From the NCBI GenBank assembly GCA_039969155.1, contig JBDVOJ010000009.1, positions 8,801 to 72,800 on the forward strand: a stretch of DNA of 64,000 bases, in the 5' to 3' direction. This stretch comes from GCA-002733465 sp039969155. GTDB taxonomy: Bacteria; Pseudomonadota; Gammaproteobacteria; Enterobacterales; Kangiellaceae. The stretch's first letter is position 1. Each line of letters opens with the position of its first letter. A model generated the notes under the pieces. That model saw nothing but the letters and a program-made list of their open reading frames with translations, was not told where the DNA came from and ran no database searches. This document shows, one piece after another, positions 8,671 to 17,865 of the stretch. The translations under genes and the position numbers were made by a program.

Positions 8671-10119
8671 ATGCAAACTCAAGTTATTATAAGAATTTTG
8701 GGCATCTTGCTAATGATATTTAGCTTGGCCATGGTGCCGCCTATTATTGTGTCATTTCAATTTGGTGACGGTGGCGGGCTAGCCTTTTTCACTGCCTTTG
8801 TTATCAGCCTTGTTCTCGGATTGATCTTGTTCTTGCCGCGCAAGAACGTTCGTGGAGAATTAAGAACTCGAGACGGATTCTTGGTGGTTATTCTGTTTTG
8901 GGGGGTGCTCAGCTTTATGGGAGCGGTGCCGCTCTATTTAGGCGATATCCCAAATTTTGGTGTTTCTGATGCGGTATTTGAATCCTTTTCCGGACTGACG
9001 ACTACCGGTGCAACGGTAATTTCTGGGCTCGATAGCCTATCTCATTCCATCTTGTTTTATCGTCAGCAACTGCAATGGATGGGCGGTATGGGGATCATCG
9101 TATTAGCCGTGGCGGTTCTGCCAATGCTAGGTATCGGTGGAATGCAGCTCTATCGTGCTGAGACCCCAGGTCCAGTAAAAGACGCCAAACTTACCCCAAG
9201 AATTGCTGGTACCGCTAAAGCGCTTTGGTATATCTACTTTGGGTTAACCGTGGCCTGTGCCCTCAGCTATTGGTTTGCCGGAATGACGTTATTTGATGCC
9301 ATTAGTCATAGTTTTTCAACTATCGCTATCGGTGGATTTTCTACCCACGATAAAAGCATTGGTTGGTTCAATAGCACGGAAATTGAGTTGATCTGTAGCG
9401 TGTTTATGTTAATTGCCGGGGTTAACTTTTCGCTGCATTTTATTGCTGTCAGACGGCTTAGTCTAAGCTCCTATTTTAATGACACGGAGTTTAAAGTTTA
9501 CCTTTCAATCCTCATTGCGGTGATTTTAATCGCTGTCGGTATATTGGTTTATCACGAGTATTACGATTTTTCCGAGGCGGTGGTCAAAGCCATTTTTCAC
9601 ACAGTCTCTATTGGAACGACCACGGGCTTTGCTACTGATGATTTTACCCTCTGGCCGATCTTCCTTCCGGTACTTCTGCTTTTTGTGAGTTTTATTGGTG
9701 GTTGTGCTGGATCGACCGGTGGCGGGATGAAAGTTATTCGGATCTTGTTGCTATTTAAGCAAGGTACGCGAGAAATCAAACGTTTAATTCATCCAAATGC
9801 TATATTTAAAATAAGAATTAGCGGAACCGCAGTTCCGGAAAAAATTGTAGAGTCGGTTTGGGGATTTTTCGCCACCTATATCGTTCTGTTCTTTATCTTC
9901 ATGCTAATTTTAATGGCGGATGGTCATGATCAAATTACGGCTTATTCTGCAGTGGCAGCTTGTATGAATAACCTCGGTCCTGGTTTGGGAGAGGTGGCTG
10001 CAAACTATTCTGGACTAAGTGATCTCTCTAAATGGGTACTTAGTTTGGCGATGTTATTCGGACGTTTGGAAATATTTACTCTATTAGTATTATTTTCACC
10101 AGACTTTTGGCGGAGTTAA
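8671..10119 (+). CDS. trkH: Trk potassium uptake protein TrkH
   Basis: 482 residues, strongly hydrophobic with about ten membrane segments, the size expected for TrkH. Four pore-loop-like glycine signatures of the KtrB/TrkH superfamily are visible: SGLTTTGATV, IAIGGFSTHD, VSIGTTTGFATDD and CMNNLGPG. It forms the K+-conducting inner-membrane subunit that works with TrkA just upstream. An inverted repeat, AACAAGC (10124-10130) and GCTTGTT (10141-10147), follows the stop codon but lacks a T-run. Confidence 0.95.
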   Translation: MQTQVIIRILGILLMIFSLAMVPPIIVSFQFGDGGGLAFFTAFVISLVLGLILFLPRKNVRGELRTRDGFLVVILFWGVLSFMGAVPLYLGDIPNFGVSDAVFESFSGLTTTGATVISGLDSLSHSILFYRQQLQWMGGMGIIVLAVAVLPMLGIGGMQLYRAETPGPVKDAKLTPRIAGTAKALWYIYFGLTVACALSYWFAGMTLFDAISHSFSTIAIGGFSTHDKSIGWFNSTEIELICSVFMLIAGVNFSLHFIAVRRLSLSSYFNDTEFKVYLSILIAVILIAVGILVYHEYYDFSEAVVKAIFHTVSIGTTTGFATDDFTLWPIFLPVLLLFVSFIGGCAGSTGGGMKVIRILLLFKQGTREIKRLIHPNAIFKIRISGTAVPEKIVESVWGFFATYIVLFFIFMLILMADGHDQITAYSAVAACMNNLGPGLGEVAANYSGLSDLSKWVLSLAMLFGRLEIFTLLVLFSPDFWRS

Positions 10120-10166
10120 AACTAACAAGCAAGATAGAAGGCTTGTTATTGAATAGGAGTTAAAAA

Positions 10167-11444
10167 ATGAAGAGTTTATTCGCAATAATCTTAATGCTAG
10201 CAAGTTTTAACATCGCAGCGGAAGAAGATTTAGTACTCAAAGAAATATCAGAGCAATATGTAAAACTGGTATTGGCAATGGGAATCCATGATCCCGCATA
10301 CGTTGATGCTTATTATGGTCCAAAAGAATGGGCTGAAGAGGCAAAAGAGAAAAAAATTCCACTTAAAAATATTATTCTAGCGTCACGCTTTTTAATTGAT
10401 AATCTAGAAGGCGCTTACGCTGAAGACGAGCTGATAAACTTGCGACTAAAGTATTTGGATGTTCAGCTTTCAGCGCTGCATTCAAAAGCAATTATGCTTA
10501 AGAATGAGATCCGACTCGACTTTGATCAAGAAAGTAAGGTCTTATATAACACTCAAGCACCCACTCATGAATTGACTGATTTTGATAATACTCTGACTAA
10601 ATTAGACAAAATGTTGCCAGGCTCACAGCCTTTAAGTGAGAAGGCTAATGCGTTTAAAGCTCAGTTTGTGATCCCAAAAGACAAGCTAAAATCGGTGTTT
10701 GATATAGCGATAGCGGAATGTAGAAAAAGAACGCAGGCTTTTGTTGATTTATTACCTGAAGAAAATTTCAAATTAGAATTTGTGTCGGACAAACCTTGGA
10801 GTGGATACAATTGGTACAAAGGAAACTCGTTTTCTTTGATACAAGTAAATACCGAGTTACCAATTTATATCTCTAGAGCCGTTGATCTCGGCTGTCACGA
10901 AGGTTATCCAGGCCATCACACCTATAATGCGCTTTTAGAAGCTAATCTAGTCAAAAAAAGGGGTTGGATAGAATTTAGTGTATATCCTCTTTTTTCAGCT
11001 CAATCGGTTATTGCTGAAGGCAGTGCCAACTATGGAATAGAGATGGCTTTTCCGGGTAACGAAAAAATTGAATTTGAAAAACAGGCGCTGTTCCCGGTAG
11101 CCGGTATCGATCCTGAATTGGCCGAGCAATTTGCCGCTTTTACTCAATTGACCGCGGAGCTCAGCTATGCAGGAAACGAAATAGCTAGACGCTATTTGAA
11201 CAAGAAAATTGAACGTCAGGAAGCGGTGGAGTTGTTGCAGAAATATACACTGGTTAGCCCAGAGAAAGCCAGTCAACGAGTTGATTTTTATGATACTTAT
11301 GGAGCCTATGTCATTAATTACAACTGGGGTAAAGAATTAGTGAAGCAATGGGTTGAATCAGGTAAAGATCAATCGACTGAAGGCCGCTGGAAACGTTTTT
11401 CTCAACTTCTATCATCTCCACGATTACCCTCAACATTAAAATAG
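10167..11444 (+). CDS. DUF885 family secreted metallopeptidase-like protein
   Basis: 425 residues with a signal peptide (about 18 residues, ending NIAA). The core carries the DUF885 signature HEGYPGHH (H244-H251), a gluzincin-like variant of HExxH, with EGSANYGIEMAF downstream supplying a candidate third ligand. Many DUF885 proteins are nearer 550-600 residues, so this is a short member with a reduced N-terminal region. It is predicted to act outside the cytoplasm as a zinc peptidase; the substrate is unknown. A good ribosome binding site (AGGAG) precedes the ATG. The start lies 47 bp past trkH, perhaps with partial read-through. Confidence 0.75.
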   Translation: MKSLFAIILMLASFNIAAEEDLVLKEISEQYVKLVLAMGIHDPAYVDAYYGPKEWAEEAKEKKIPLKNIILASRFLIDNLEGAYAEDELINLRLKYLDVQLSALHSKAIMLKNEIRLDFDQESKVLYNTQAPTHELTDFDNTLTKLDKMLPGSQPLSEKANAFKAQFVIPKDKLKSVFDIAIAECRKRTQAFVDLLPEENFKLEFVSDKPWSGYNWYKGNSFSLIQVNTELPIYISRAVDLGCHEGYPGHHTYNALLEANLVKKRGWIEFSVYPLFSAQSVIAEGSANYGIEMAFPGNEKIEFEKQALFPVAGIDPELAEQFAAFTQLTAELSYAGNEIARRYLNKKIERQEAVELLQKYTLVSPEKASQRVDFYDTYGAYVINYNWGKELVKQWVESGKDQSTEGRWKRFSQLLSSPRLPSTLK

Positions 11445-11458
11445 AATTGTGAGTAAAA

Positions 11459-11668
11459 ATGTCGAATAGTGTTAGCCAGTCAGATCAAAGCACGGTGCGT
11501 TCACCGTGCATTAGCAATTGTTGTTTAGATCACAATGATGTTTGTATGGGTTGCTTTAGACATATTGACGAGATCACTGGCTGGCACAGCGCTGACACCG
11601 ATCGGAAGAAACAAATCTTAGAAAACACCAGCCGTAGAAGAAGTTCACACAAAACCAGTACTCAGTAG
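11459..11668 (+). CDS. DUF1289 family small cysteine-rich protein
   Basis: 69 residues. The first 45 match the DUF1289 pattern: SPCISNCCLD, then CMGCFRHIDEITGW, with four conserved cysteines that suggest a small metal- or iron-sulfur-binding fold. The function is unknown. It starts 14 bp past the DUF885 gene, so the two are likely co-transcribed. The basic, serine-rich tail is not conserved in the family as I know it. Confidence 0.8.
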   Translation: MSNSVSQSDQSTVRSPCISNCCLDHNDVCMGCFRHIDEITGWHSADTDRKKQILENTSRRRSSHKTSTQ

Positions 11669-11691
11669 ACTGCTCAAATACGATAGACTAT

Positions 11692-11931
11692 TTAAGAATT
11701 AGAATATAAGTGCCTTGGTGCACTTCTTGTCATTGTCATCGAAGCATTACTGTCGACCTTTCTTAGAAATTCCCGTAAATTCATTTCTGCTTCTCTAAAG
11801 GTTTTATAAGGGCCGATTGTTTTATGTTCTCTAATCCGGATGTATACGCCTTCAGATGCCACCACGATTCGATTGGAACGCTTAAAAAAAGTCCCTGGGA
11901 AATAACCATCCTTACGGTTAACTGAATCCAT
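11692..11931 (-). CDS. small hypothetical protein, DUF6316-like
   Basis: 79 residues, leftward, converging on the DUF1289 gene. The arrangement FFKRSNRIVVASEGVYIRIRE, then IGPYKTFREAEMNLREFL, resembles small gammaproteobacterial DUF6316-type proteins (a short beta-rich strand pair followed by a helix). I am not certain of the family. It has no signal peptide or membrane segment. A longer overlapping frame on the same strand (11781-12104) looks non-coding by comparison. Confidence 0.5.
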   Translation of the reverse strand: MDSVNRKDGYFPGTFFKRSNRIVVASEGVYIRIREHKTIGPYKTFREAEMNLREFLRKVDSNASMTMTRSAPRHLYSNS

Positions 11932-12306
11932 TTTATGTTAATCCTAAATTCGTCTGACTTGATGTGGAGGCGGATTTTACGGATCGAATTTGACTTCGTC
12001 AGTAGGCAGAGTGAGCCGATCTTTGTGAGAGATCGACTATTTGTTGTTAAGAGATCAGCCAAAAAAGTAAGTCGTTTATGTAGATTTATTGGAATTTGAG
12101 TCATATCCCACTAAATTTATTAATAAAGATCGGGTTATTATTCTATCTACTCAGTAATTGATCATATTTCGCTATCTAATTGTTTTTATTCGTAAATATT
12201 ATTAGTTTTATAAAAAATACATGATTTAACTGGAGTAATTTAGTGTTTCAGGTCGGAGAAAGATCAAATTTATAGTTGACCTTAAATCACAAATCCCTTA
12301 GTTTAA

Positions 12307-12320
12307 TGTAAGCGCTTACA
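12307..12320. promoter_or_regulatory. LacI-family-type operator 1
   Basis: TGTAAGCGCTTACA is a perfect 14-bp palindrome 114 bp upstream of the TonB receptor ATG. A central CG within AAGCGCTT is characteristic of LacI-family sites in sugar loci of marine gammaproteobacteria. The cognate regulator is not in the window. Confidence 0.7.
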
Positions 12321-12358
12321 AAAGGCGCGATTTGCCTGTCCTTTTTTTTGGCTTCTCG

Positions 12359-12372
12359 TGAAAGCGCTTACA
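12359..12372. promoter_or_regulatory. LacI-family-type operator 2
   Basis: TGAAAGCGCTTACA matches operator 1 at 13 of 14 positions and lies 52 bp downstream of it, centre to centre (about five helical turns). It ends 18 bp before the -10-like TATAGT (12391-12396), so it covers the probable -35 region and would block RNA polymerase when bound. Confidence 0.68.
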
Positions 12373-12433
12373 TTTTCCTAATTAAAATAGTATAGTTATA
12401 AAACGGGGTAGAAAATCGTGGGAGCGGAACCAT

Positions 12434-15409
12434 ATGAAAAATAAAAGATTTAATAAAACACCTATAGCGGCTAGCTTGTCGCTGATATTAGGTTCGCTTG
12501 CAGCCAGTCCTGTATACGCAGAAGAGGATGAGGCTAGCAACGCTGAGGAAGAGCAAGTCGTTGTCATCACGGGTATACGTGGAAGCTTAATTAGCTCTAT
12601 GAATAAAAAACGGGATGCGGTTGGGGTAGTTGACGCGATTACAGCGGAAGACATCGGTAAATTTCCGGATACTAACCTAGCTGAATCACTTCAACGAATT
12701 ACAGGTGTTTCGATTGACCGGCAAAATGGTGAAGGTAGTCAGGTAACAGTTCGTGGCTTTGGGCCACAATTTAATATGATTACTCTAAATGGTAGAACCA
12801 TGCCGGGTTCTTCTTTACCACCAGCAGGTGATCCATCGGACACACGAGCATATAACTTTGAAAACCTTTCATCAGATGCGGTTCAATCTTTAGAAGTAAC
12901 GAAAACTGGCAAGGCAAATTATGCTTCTGGAGGTATGGGCGCAACCATTAATATTATCACAACTCGACCACTAGATAACCCAGGTTTTAAGGCAAGTGTT
13001 GGTGGTAGTTTAGTGCACGATACAACAGTAATTGAAGGCGATGATTTTACCCCTGAACTTTCAGGGATTTTAAGTTGGACTAATGACAGTGAAAAATTTG
13101 GTATTTCATTAAGTGCCAGTAAATCAGAACGAGATAGTGGCGTTGCAGCTGCGCTGATTAATCAGTGGCGATCAGCGCAATGGGATGGTGGAATTGACGG
13201 TGTAACGGTTACTAACCCTCCCGCTACAGGCGATACTTTCGCACTACCTTCTAACTTGATTTATTACATGGGCGATCGAGAAAGAGATCGAACTAACGCT
13301 CAATTGACCCTTCAATTCAAACCAGTTGAACAAGTTGTGGCGACTCTTGATTACACTTTTTCAAATTTGAAAGAAAATGAGGAGCGAAGTGAACTTTCCA
13401 TTTGGTTTGACAGTTATCAAAATGCGTTTACCTTTGATAATGGTGTCAGTCGTACCCCGGTGATCTACAATGAAGATCGACGAGAATTAGCACCAAGAGA
13501 TATTGCGTTTGCAGCAATCAATAGAAACTCGCAAACAGATAATAAGTCTCTAGGATTTAATTTAGAGTGGAACGTTTCAAATAATTTAAATTTGGCTTTG
13601 GATTTTCATGATTCATCAGCAGAAACGACACCTCGTTATGGATTCGGTAACTTCCTTAAGAACGGACTGAGCGCTAACGTTGTAGCTGGTCAAACAGCAC
13701 TATTTAATAATGGGCTGCCTATTATTCAAATCGAATTCGATGATTGCGACCCTGCTCGAGGATTAAACTGTAACAATACACTCGATGAAAGTGATGTCGG
13801 AACAGCGATTCAGCAACGTTTTTACTCTGAAAACTTAAGTGAAATTACTCAATTTAAACTTGATGGAAGTTACGATTTCGATGATTTTAGTATTGATTTT
13901 GGTGTTGAGACACGAGAAATGTCAAACCACACGATTCAATCTAATATCAACGATACCATGGGGGGTTGGGGCGTATCCAATCCAGGAGAAATTCCAGCGG
14001 GATTCTTAACTCCTGTGGACTTTGCAAGTGTATTCGACGATTACAGCACCGCTGGTGCCTATACTACAGGGTATCGAGCTAATGCCGCAGAAATAGGAGC
14101 GTGGGCTGCTAATCTTTATGGGTTTAGTTTTGACCGTAACCCTAACGAGTCGACTAACCGAAGAATAGACGAAGACGTGACTTCTTTCTATGCTCAATTG
14201 GAATACTCTGGGTCATTTGGAAATAGACCATACGGTTTAGTGGTAGGATTTCGGTATGAAGAAACAACTTCTTCAGCGACCGCCGACTTGGCATTTCCAG
14301 CGCATGTCTTATGGGAAAGTAATGATGACTTTCGTGTTATTCCTGGTACCGGTGCAAAACAGTTAGTGACGGCAGAAAATGATTATGATCATGTTCTTCC
14401 GAACTTAGATTTTAATATCGAATTACAAGACGATTTAATTGCGCGTTTTTCTTATAGTCAAACAATTGCTCGTCCTGGATATTCAAGTCTAAGTCCTGCA
14501 GCAACTGTAACCGATGGGCCAGCTCAACCAACGGTAATTGCACCAAATGGTTTTGGTACGGCTACCAGTGGAAACCCAAATTTGGTACCACTAGAGTCTA
14601 CTAATTATGACTTGTCTTTAGAGTGGTATTTTGATGATGCTAGTTATTTATCGGTCGGTTACTTCAAAAAAGACGTCGAAAACTTTATCGGAACGGGACC
14701 TATCTTCCAGAATTTTTACGGCTTGAGAGATGCTAGTGCAGGTCCTAGAGCTCAGCAAGCGGTAGCAGATCTTAATGCATTGGGAATAACAGTAAACGAT
14801 ACAACTCTATTCTCTATGATGGCAGCCAATCAGCTAGGAGTAGCTTATGACTCGATGACGTCTGACGAGTTTGAACTTGCGGTTGACATAGTTCCAAATT
14901 CTGACGATCCATTGATGCAGTTCTTGTCTCAAGCACCAGTTAACAATAAGGAAGCAACCATTGACGGTTGGGAACTGGCACTTCAGCACTTCTTCGGAGA
15001 ATCCGGTTTTGGATTGCAAGCTAACTACACCATCGTGGACGGTGACATTGGATTCGATAACGCTGCTGACCCATCTCAAACGCAATTTGCTTTGATAGGT
15101 TTGAGTGATACGGCAAACGTTGTTGCAATGTACGAAAAAGATCAATGGCATGCTCGTATAAGTTACAATTGGCGAGACGGATTCCTTAATAATGCTTCGA
15201 TCTACAATTCTGAACCGGAATATGTAGAAGAGTATTCGCAGGTTGATTTTAGTATTGGCTATGAGTACAACGATAATCTTTCATTTAGTTTTGAAGGCAT
15301 CAATCTGACTGAAGAGAATCGTCGTACTCACGGACGGACCCAAGCACAACTATGGAGGCTAGAGCAATTTGGTGCGAGATATTCGATAGGCGCACGTTAT
15401 ACGTTCTAA
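12434..15409 (+). CDS. TonB-dependent receptor (carbohydrate type)
   Basis: 991 residues. An N-terminal signal peptide ends near PVYA. A TonB-box-like VVVITG is at about 42-47. The plug domain contains AEDIGKFPDTNLAESLQRI and VTVRGFGPQFNMITLNGR, the style seen in Xanthomonas/Caulobacter/Alteromonas carbohydrate receptors. A long beta-barrel ends in RYTF, the terminal aromatic needed for outer-membrane assembly. It imports a substrate across the outer membrane using TonB energy. The neighbours (GPH transporter, GH94 phosphorylase, gluconokinase) suggest an oligosaccharide or aldonic sugar. Two LacI-type operators precede it and a terminator follows. Confidence 0.93.
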   Translation: MKNKRFNKTPIAASLSLILGSLAASPVYAEEDEASNAEEEQVVVITGIRGSLISSMNKKRDAVGVVDAITAEDIGKFPDTNLAESLQRITGVSIDRQNGEGSQVTVRGFGPQFNMITLNGRTMPGSSLPPAGDPSDTRAYNFENLSSDAVQSLEVTKTGKANYASGGMGATINIITTRPLDNPGFKASVGGSLVHDTTVIEGDDFTPELSGILSWTNDSEKFGISLSASKSERDSGVAAALINQWRSAQWDGGIDGVTVTNPPATGDTFALPSNLIYYMGDRERDRTNAQLTLQFKPVEQVVATLDYTFSNLKENEERSELSIWFDSYQNAFTFDNGVSRTPVIYNEDRRELAPRDIAFAAINRNSQTDNKSLGFNLEWNVSNNLNLALDFHDSSAETTPRYGFGNFLKNGLSANVVAGQTALFNNGLPIIQIEFDDCDPARGLNCNNTLDESDVGTAIQQRFYSENLSEITQFKLDGSYDFDDFSIDFGVETREMSNHTIQSNINDTMGGWGVSNPGEIPAGFLTPVDFASVFDDYSTAGAYTTGYRANAAEIGAWAANLYGFSFDRNPNESTNRRIDEDVTSFYAQLEYSGSFGNRPYGLVVGFRYEETTSSATADLAFPAHVLWESNDDFRVIPGTGAKQLVTAENDYDHVLPNLDFNIELQDDLIARFSYSQTIARPGYSSLSPAATVTDGPAQPTVIAPNGFGTATSGNPNLVPLESTNYDLSLEWYFDDASYLSVGYFKKDVENFIGTGPIFQNFYGLRDASAGPRAQQAVADLNALGITVNDTTLFSMMAANQLGVAYDSMTSDEFELAVDIVPNSDDPLMQFLSQAPVNNKEATIDGWELALQHFFGESGFGLQANYTIVDGDIGFDNAADPSQTQFALIGLSDTANVVAMYEKDQWHARISYNWRDGFLNNASIYNSEPEYVEEYSQVDFSIGYEYNDNLSFSFEGINLTEENRRTHGRTQAQLWRLEQFGARYSIGARYTF

Positions 15410-15443
15410 TAATATGACCATTTAAGTCGTAAGTAGTTGTATC

Positions 15444-15482
15444 GGCCGTCTGGCGAAATAAGATCGTTAGGCGGCCTTTTTT
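15444..15482 (+). terminator. Rho-independent terminator after the TonB receptor
   Basis: GGCCGTCT pairs with AGGCGGCC (one G-U wobble) and is followed directly by six Ts. It lies 35 bp past the receptor stop. It would limit read-through into the SapC gene and make receptor expression higher than that of downstream genes. Confidence 0.7.
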
Positions 15483-15563
15483 GTGGTTTACTCGAAAGCT
15501 TTTCTGTGGAAATATGGGAAGCAGACCCTATTTATTCATTCTAAATTATAAAGAGAATAGAGA

Positions 15564-16292
15564 ATGCCAAATTACGTTGTTCTAAATACAGAATCCCATA
15601 GAAACCTATCAGTAATCACTGAATATAGTAATGAGTATGGAGATAACACTTCAAATATAATGACATTTCCAACTGAGTTTGGTGATGTGCAAAGTGAGTA
15701 TCCAATATTATTCAGAAAAAATCCTGAGTCAGGAGAATTCAGCTCATTTGCCATGCTAGGGTTTGGTGCGAATGAAAACCTATTCTTGAATGATAGAAAA
15801 TGGTCAGCTCGCTATGTACCTGCCGCAATTGCAAAAGGGCCTTTTCTGATAGGATTTCAAAATCAAGAAGCTATCGGAAAAAGTAAGAATGAACCTGTGA
15901 TTAATATTGATATGGAAGACCCACGAGTCTCTTATGATAACAAAGGGGAAAGACTGTTTGATGAAGAAGAGAAGCAAACCCCTTACGTAGAAAAAATGAT
16001 CACGATTTTGTCTGGCATTCATCAAGGAATTGAATTCAGTAAATTGATGTTTGAAGCTTTTATAGAGCACGACCTAATTGAGCCAGTTACTATCGATGTT
16101 CAATTTAATAATGGTGAAAAAGTACAGTTGCAAGGTTGTTATACCGTTCATGAAGAAAAACTCAAATCGCTAAGTGGACAAGCTTTAGAAAAACTAAATC
16201 AGTCAGGATTCTTACAAGCCGCTTTTTTGGTAATTGCTTCACTTAATAATATTAAAAAATTGGTTGATATGAAGAATCAAAAGTTGGTTTAA
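15564..16292 (+). CDS. SapC family protein
   Basis: 242 residues matching the SapC family: an N-terminal YVVLNTESHRNLSV, FPILFRK-like YPILFRK, a block of FLNDRKWSARYVPAAI, and a C-terminal helical tail ending NIKKLVDMKN. No signal peptide or membrane segment is seen, so it is probably cytoplasmic. The name derives from a Campylobacter surface-array locus, and the biochemical role is unknown. SapC genes recur next to TonB receptors and halogenase-like genes in Xanthomonas- and Caulobacter-type sugar loci, as here. It starts 154 bp after the receptor and 39 bp before the halogenase-like gene. Confidence 0.85.
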   Translation: MPNYVVLNTESHRNLSVITEYSNEYGDNTSNIMTFPTEFGDVQSEYPILFRKNPESGEFSSFAMLGFGANENLFLNDRKWSARYVPAAIAKGPFLIGFQNQEAIGKSKNEPVINIDMEDPRVSYDNKGERLFDEEEKQTPYVEKMITILSGIHQGIEFSKLMFEAFIEHDLIEPVTIDVQFNNGEKVQLQGCYTVHEEKLKSLSGQALEKLNQSGFLQAAFLVIASLNNIKKLVDMKNQKLV

Positions 16293-16331
16293 ACCAGATG
16301 CAACAATACTTGTAGAGAGGAAGAGTTTAAC

Positions 16332-17816
16332 TTGAATAAAAAACCAATTCAAAAGGTAGTTATAGCTGGTGGTGGCAGCGCTGGTTGGATGGTCGCTGCT
16401 GCCTTGTCCAAATTATTAAATAAAAGCTTAGAAATTAGTCTTATCGAGTCTGAAGAAATAGGGCGAATTGGCGTTGGCGAAGCGACTATCCCGCCATTAA
16501 AAACGTTTAACCAGTTGTTAGGAATCAATGAACAAGACTTTATGAAGTCCTGTCAGAGCACGTTTAAACTAGGTATTGAATTTCAAAATTGGGGCAACAA
16601 AGGCGATAAATATATTCATTCTTTTGGAGAAACCGGAAAAATTTGTTGGGCTGGAGAATTTCAACACTTTTGGTTAGCCGGAGTAGAAAAAGGGCTTGAT
16701 GGAGAGTTCGGAGATTATTGTTTAGAGTTAAAAGCGGCGCGTCAAGGAAAGTTCGGTATGCGCGACCTCAGTAAGATCAATTATGCCTACCATTTAGATG
16801 CTGGTCGTTACGCTGAATATCTCAAAAACTTTTCCATACAACATGGTTTAAAAAGAATTGAAGGGAGAATAGTTGACGTTAACTTAAATTCTGAGTCTGG
16901 ATTTATCGAATCTCTTTTATTGGAAAGTGGCGATATTTTAGAAGGAGATTTATTCATTGATTGTACCGGCTTCGTAGGACGACTAATTGAAGGCGCATTG
17001 CACACTGGATACGAAAGCTATGGACATCTATTACCCTGCGACGCTGCGATCGCAGTGCAATCTGAAAAATTTGGCGAGCCTCGGCCCTACACCCAATCAA
17101 TCGCCCATGACTTTGGTTGGCAATGGAGAATTCCGCTGCAGAATCGAGTCGGCAATGGACTAGTTTTTTGTCATCGATACACCTCTGACGATGAGGCCAT
17201 ATCCTTAATACTTGATAACTTAGAAAGTCCCGCGATTACTGAGCCAAAAGTATTGAAGTATCATACTGGACGACGCATCAAAGGGTGGAATAAAAACTGT
17301 GTCGCTATCGGATTATCAAGCGGATTCTTGGAGCCTGTTGAATCGACCGCAATTCATTTGATTATGGCCTCAGTACTGAGGTTGATGAGGTTATTTCCTC
17401 ATCATGAAATCAAGCAGTCAAATATAGATGAATACAATAATCAAACTAAGGAAGAGATGGAACGTATTCGAGATTTTATTATTCTACATTATAAGGCGAC
17501 TGACCGAGAGGACTCACCGTTCTGGCGATTCTGCAAGAACATGGAAGTACCGGATACACTTTCACACCGAATAGAATTATTTAAAGATACGGGACGGGTT
17601 TGTATTACACAGACTGAGTTATTTAAGATTGATTCCTGGACCCAAGTCATGATGGGGCAAGGAATTATGCCAGAACAATATCATCAAATTGTTGATCAAA
17701 TGAAAGAAGGAGAGCTCGCTCGTTTCTTAGGGCAGTTAAGCAGCATGGTTGATAATGAGTTAGCGCAGATGCCTACTCACCAACAGTTTATTGATAGTTA
17801 TTGTAAAGCAAATTGA
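16332..17816 (+). CDS. flavin-dependent tryptophan halogenase family protein
   Basis: 494 residues from a TTG start behind GAGAGGAAGAG. It has the FAD-binding GGGSAGW (13-19), WQWRIP (263-268; the WxWxIP halogenase signature), a lysine at position 79 in STFKLGIEF that coincides with the catalytic Lys of PrnA, and VES (336-338), matching the catalytic Glu-Ser region. These residues suggest an active flavin-dependent halogenase, which would need reduced FAD from a partner reductase; none is in the window. It is linked to SapC and the TonB receptor rather than to a biosynthetic cluster. Related genes beside TonB receptors are known in Xanthomonas and Brevundimonas; the physiological substrate is unclear. 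Confidence 0.88.
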   Translation: MNKKPIQKVVIAGGGSAGWMVAAALSKLLNKSLEISLIESEEIGRIGVGEATIPPLKTFNQLLGINEQDFMKSCQSTFKLGIEFQNWGNKGDKYIHSFGETGKICWAGEFQHFWLAGVEKGLDGEFGDYCLELKAARQGKFGMRDLSKINYAYHLDAGRYAEYLKNFSIQHGLKRIEGRIVDVNLNSESGFIESLLLESGDILEGDLFIDCTGFVGRLIEGALHTGYESYGHLLPCDAAIAVQSEKFGEPRPYTQSIAHDFGWQWRIPLQNRVGNGLVFCHRYTSDDEAISLILDNLESPAITEPKVLKYHTGRRIKGWNKNCVAIGLSSGFLEPVESTAIHLIMASVLRLMRLFPHHEIKQSNIDEYNNQTKEEMERIRDFIILHYKATDREDSPFWRFCKNMEVPDTLSHRIELFKDTGRVCITQTELFKIDSWTQVMMGQGIMPEQYHQIVDQMKEGELARFLGQLSSMVDNELAQMPTHQQFIDSYCKAN

Positions 17817-17865
17817 TTTGTTTGATATTAGTACAGTTGCGGATGTGATCGGACAAGGCTAATTT

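Larger units (their letters stand above)
11932..12433. other. 500-bp intergenic region upstream of the TonB receptor
   Basis: This stretch is AT-rich with no convincing gene. Its right half holds the control region of the carbohydrate locus: two AAGCGCTT-centred palindromes (12307-12320 and 12359-12372), a possible TTGACC box at 12276-12281, a good -10-like TATAGT at 12391-12396, and a short C/T-rich tract with eight Ts (12342-12349). The left half holds nothing I can identify. Confidence 0.6.

Noticed and set aside
11781..12104. 107-codon leftward open frame upstream of the TonB receptor
   Set aside because: It overlaps the better-supported 79-residue gene in another frame and has a basic, low-complexity composition with no motif.
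12382..12654. 90-codon leftward frame over the start of the TonB receptor
   Set aside because: Antisense shadow of a strongly supported coding sequence.
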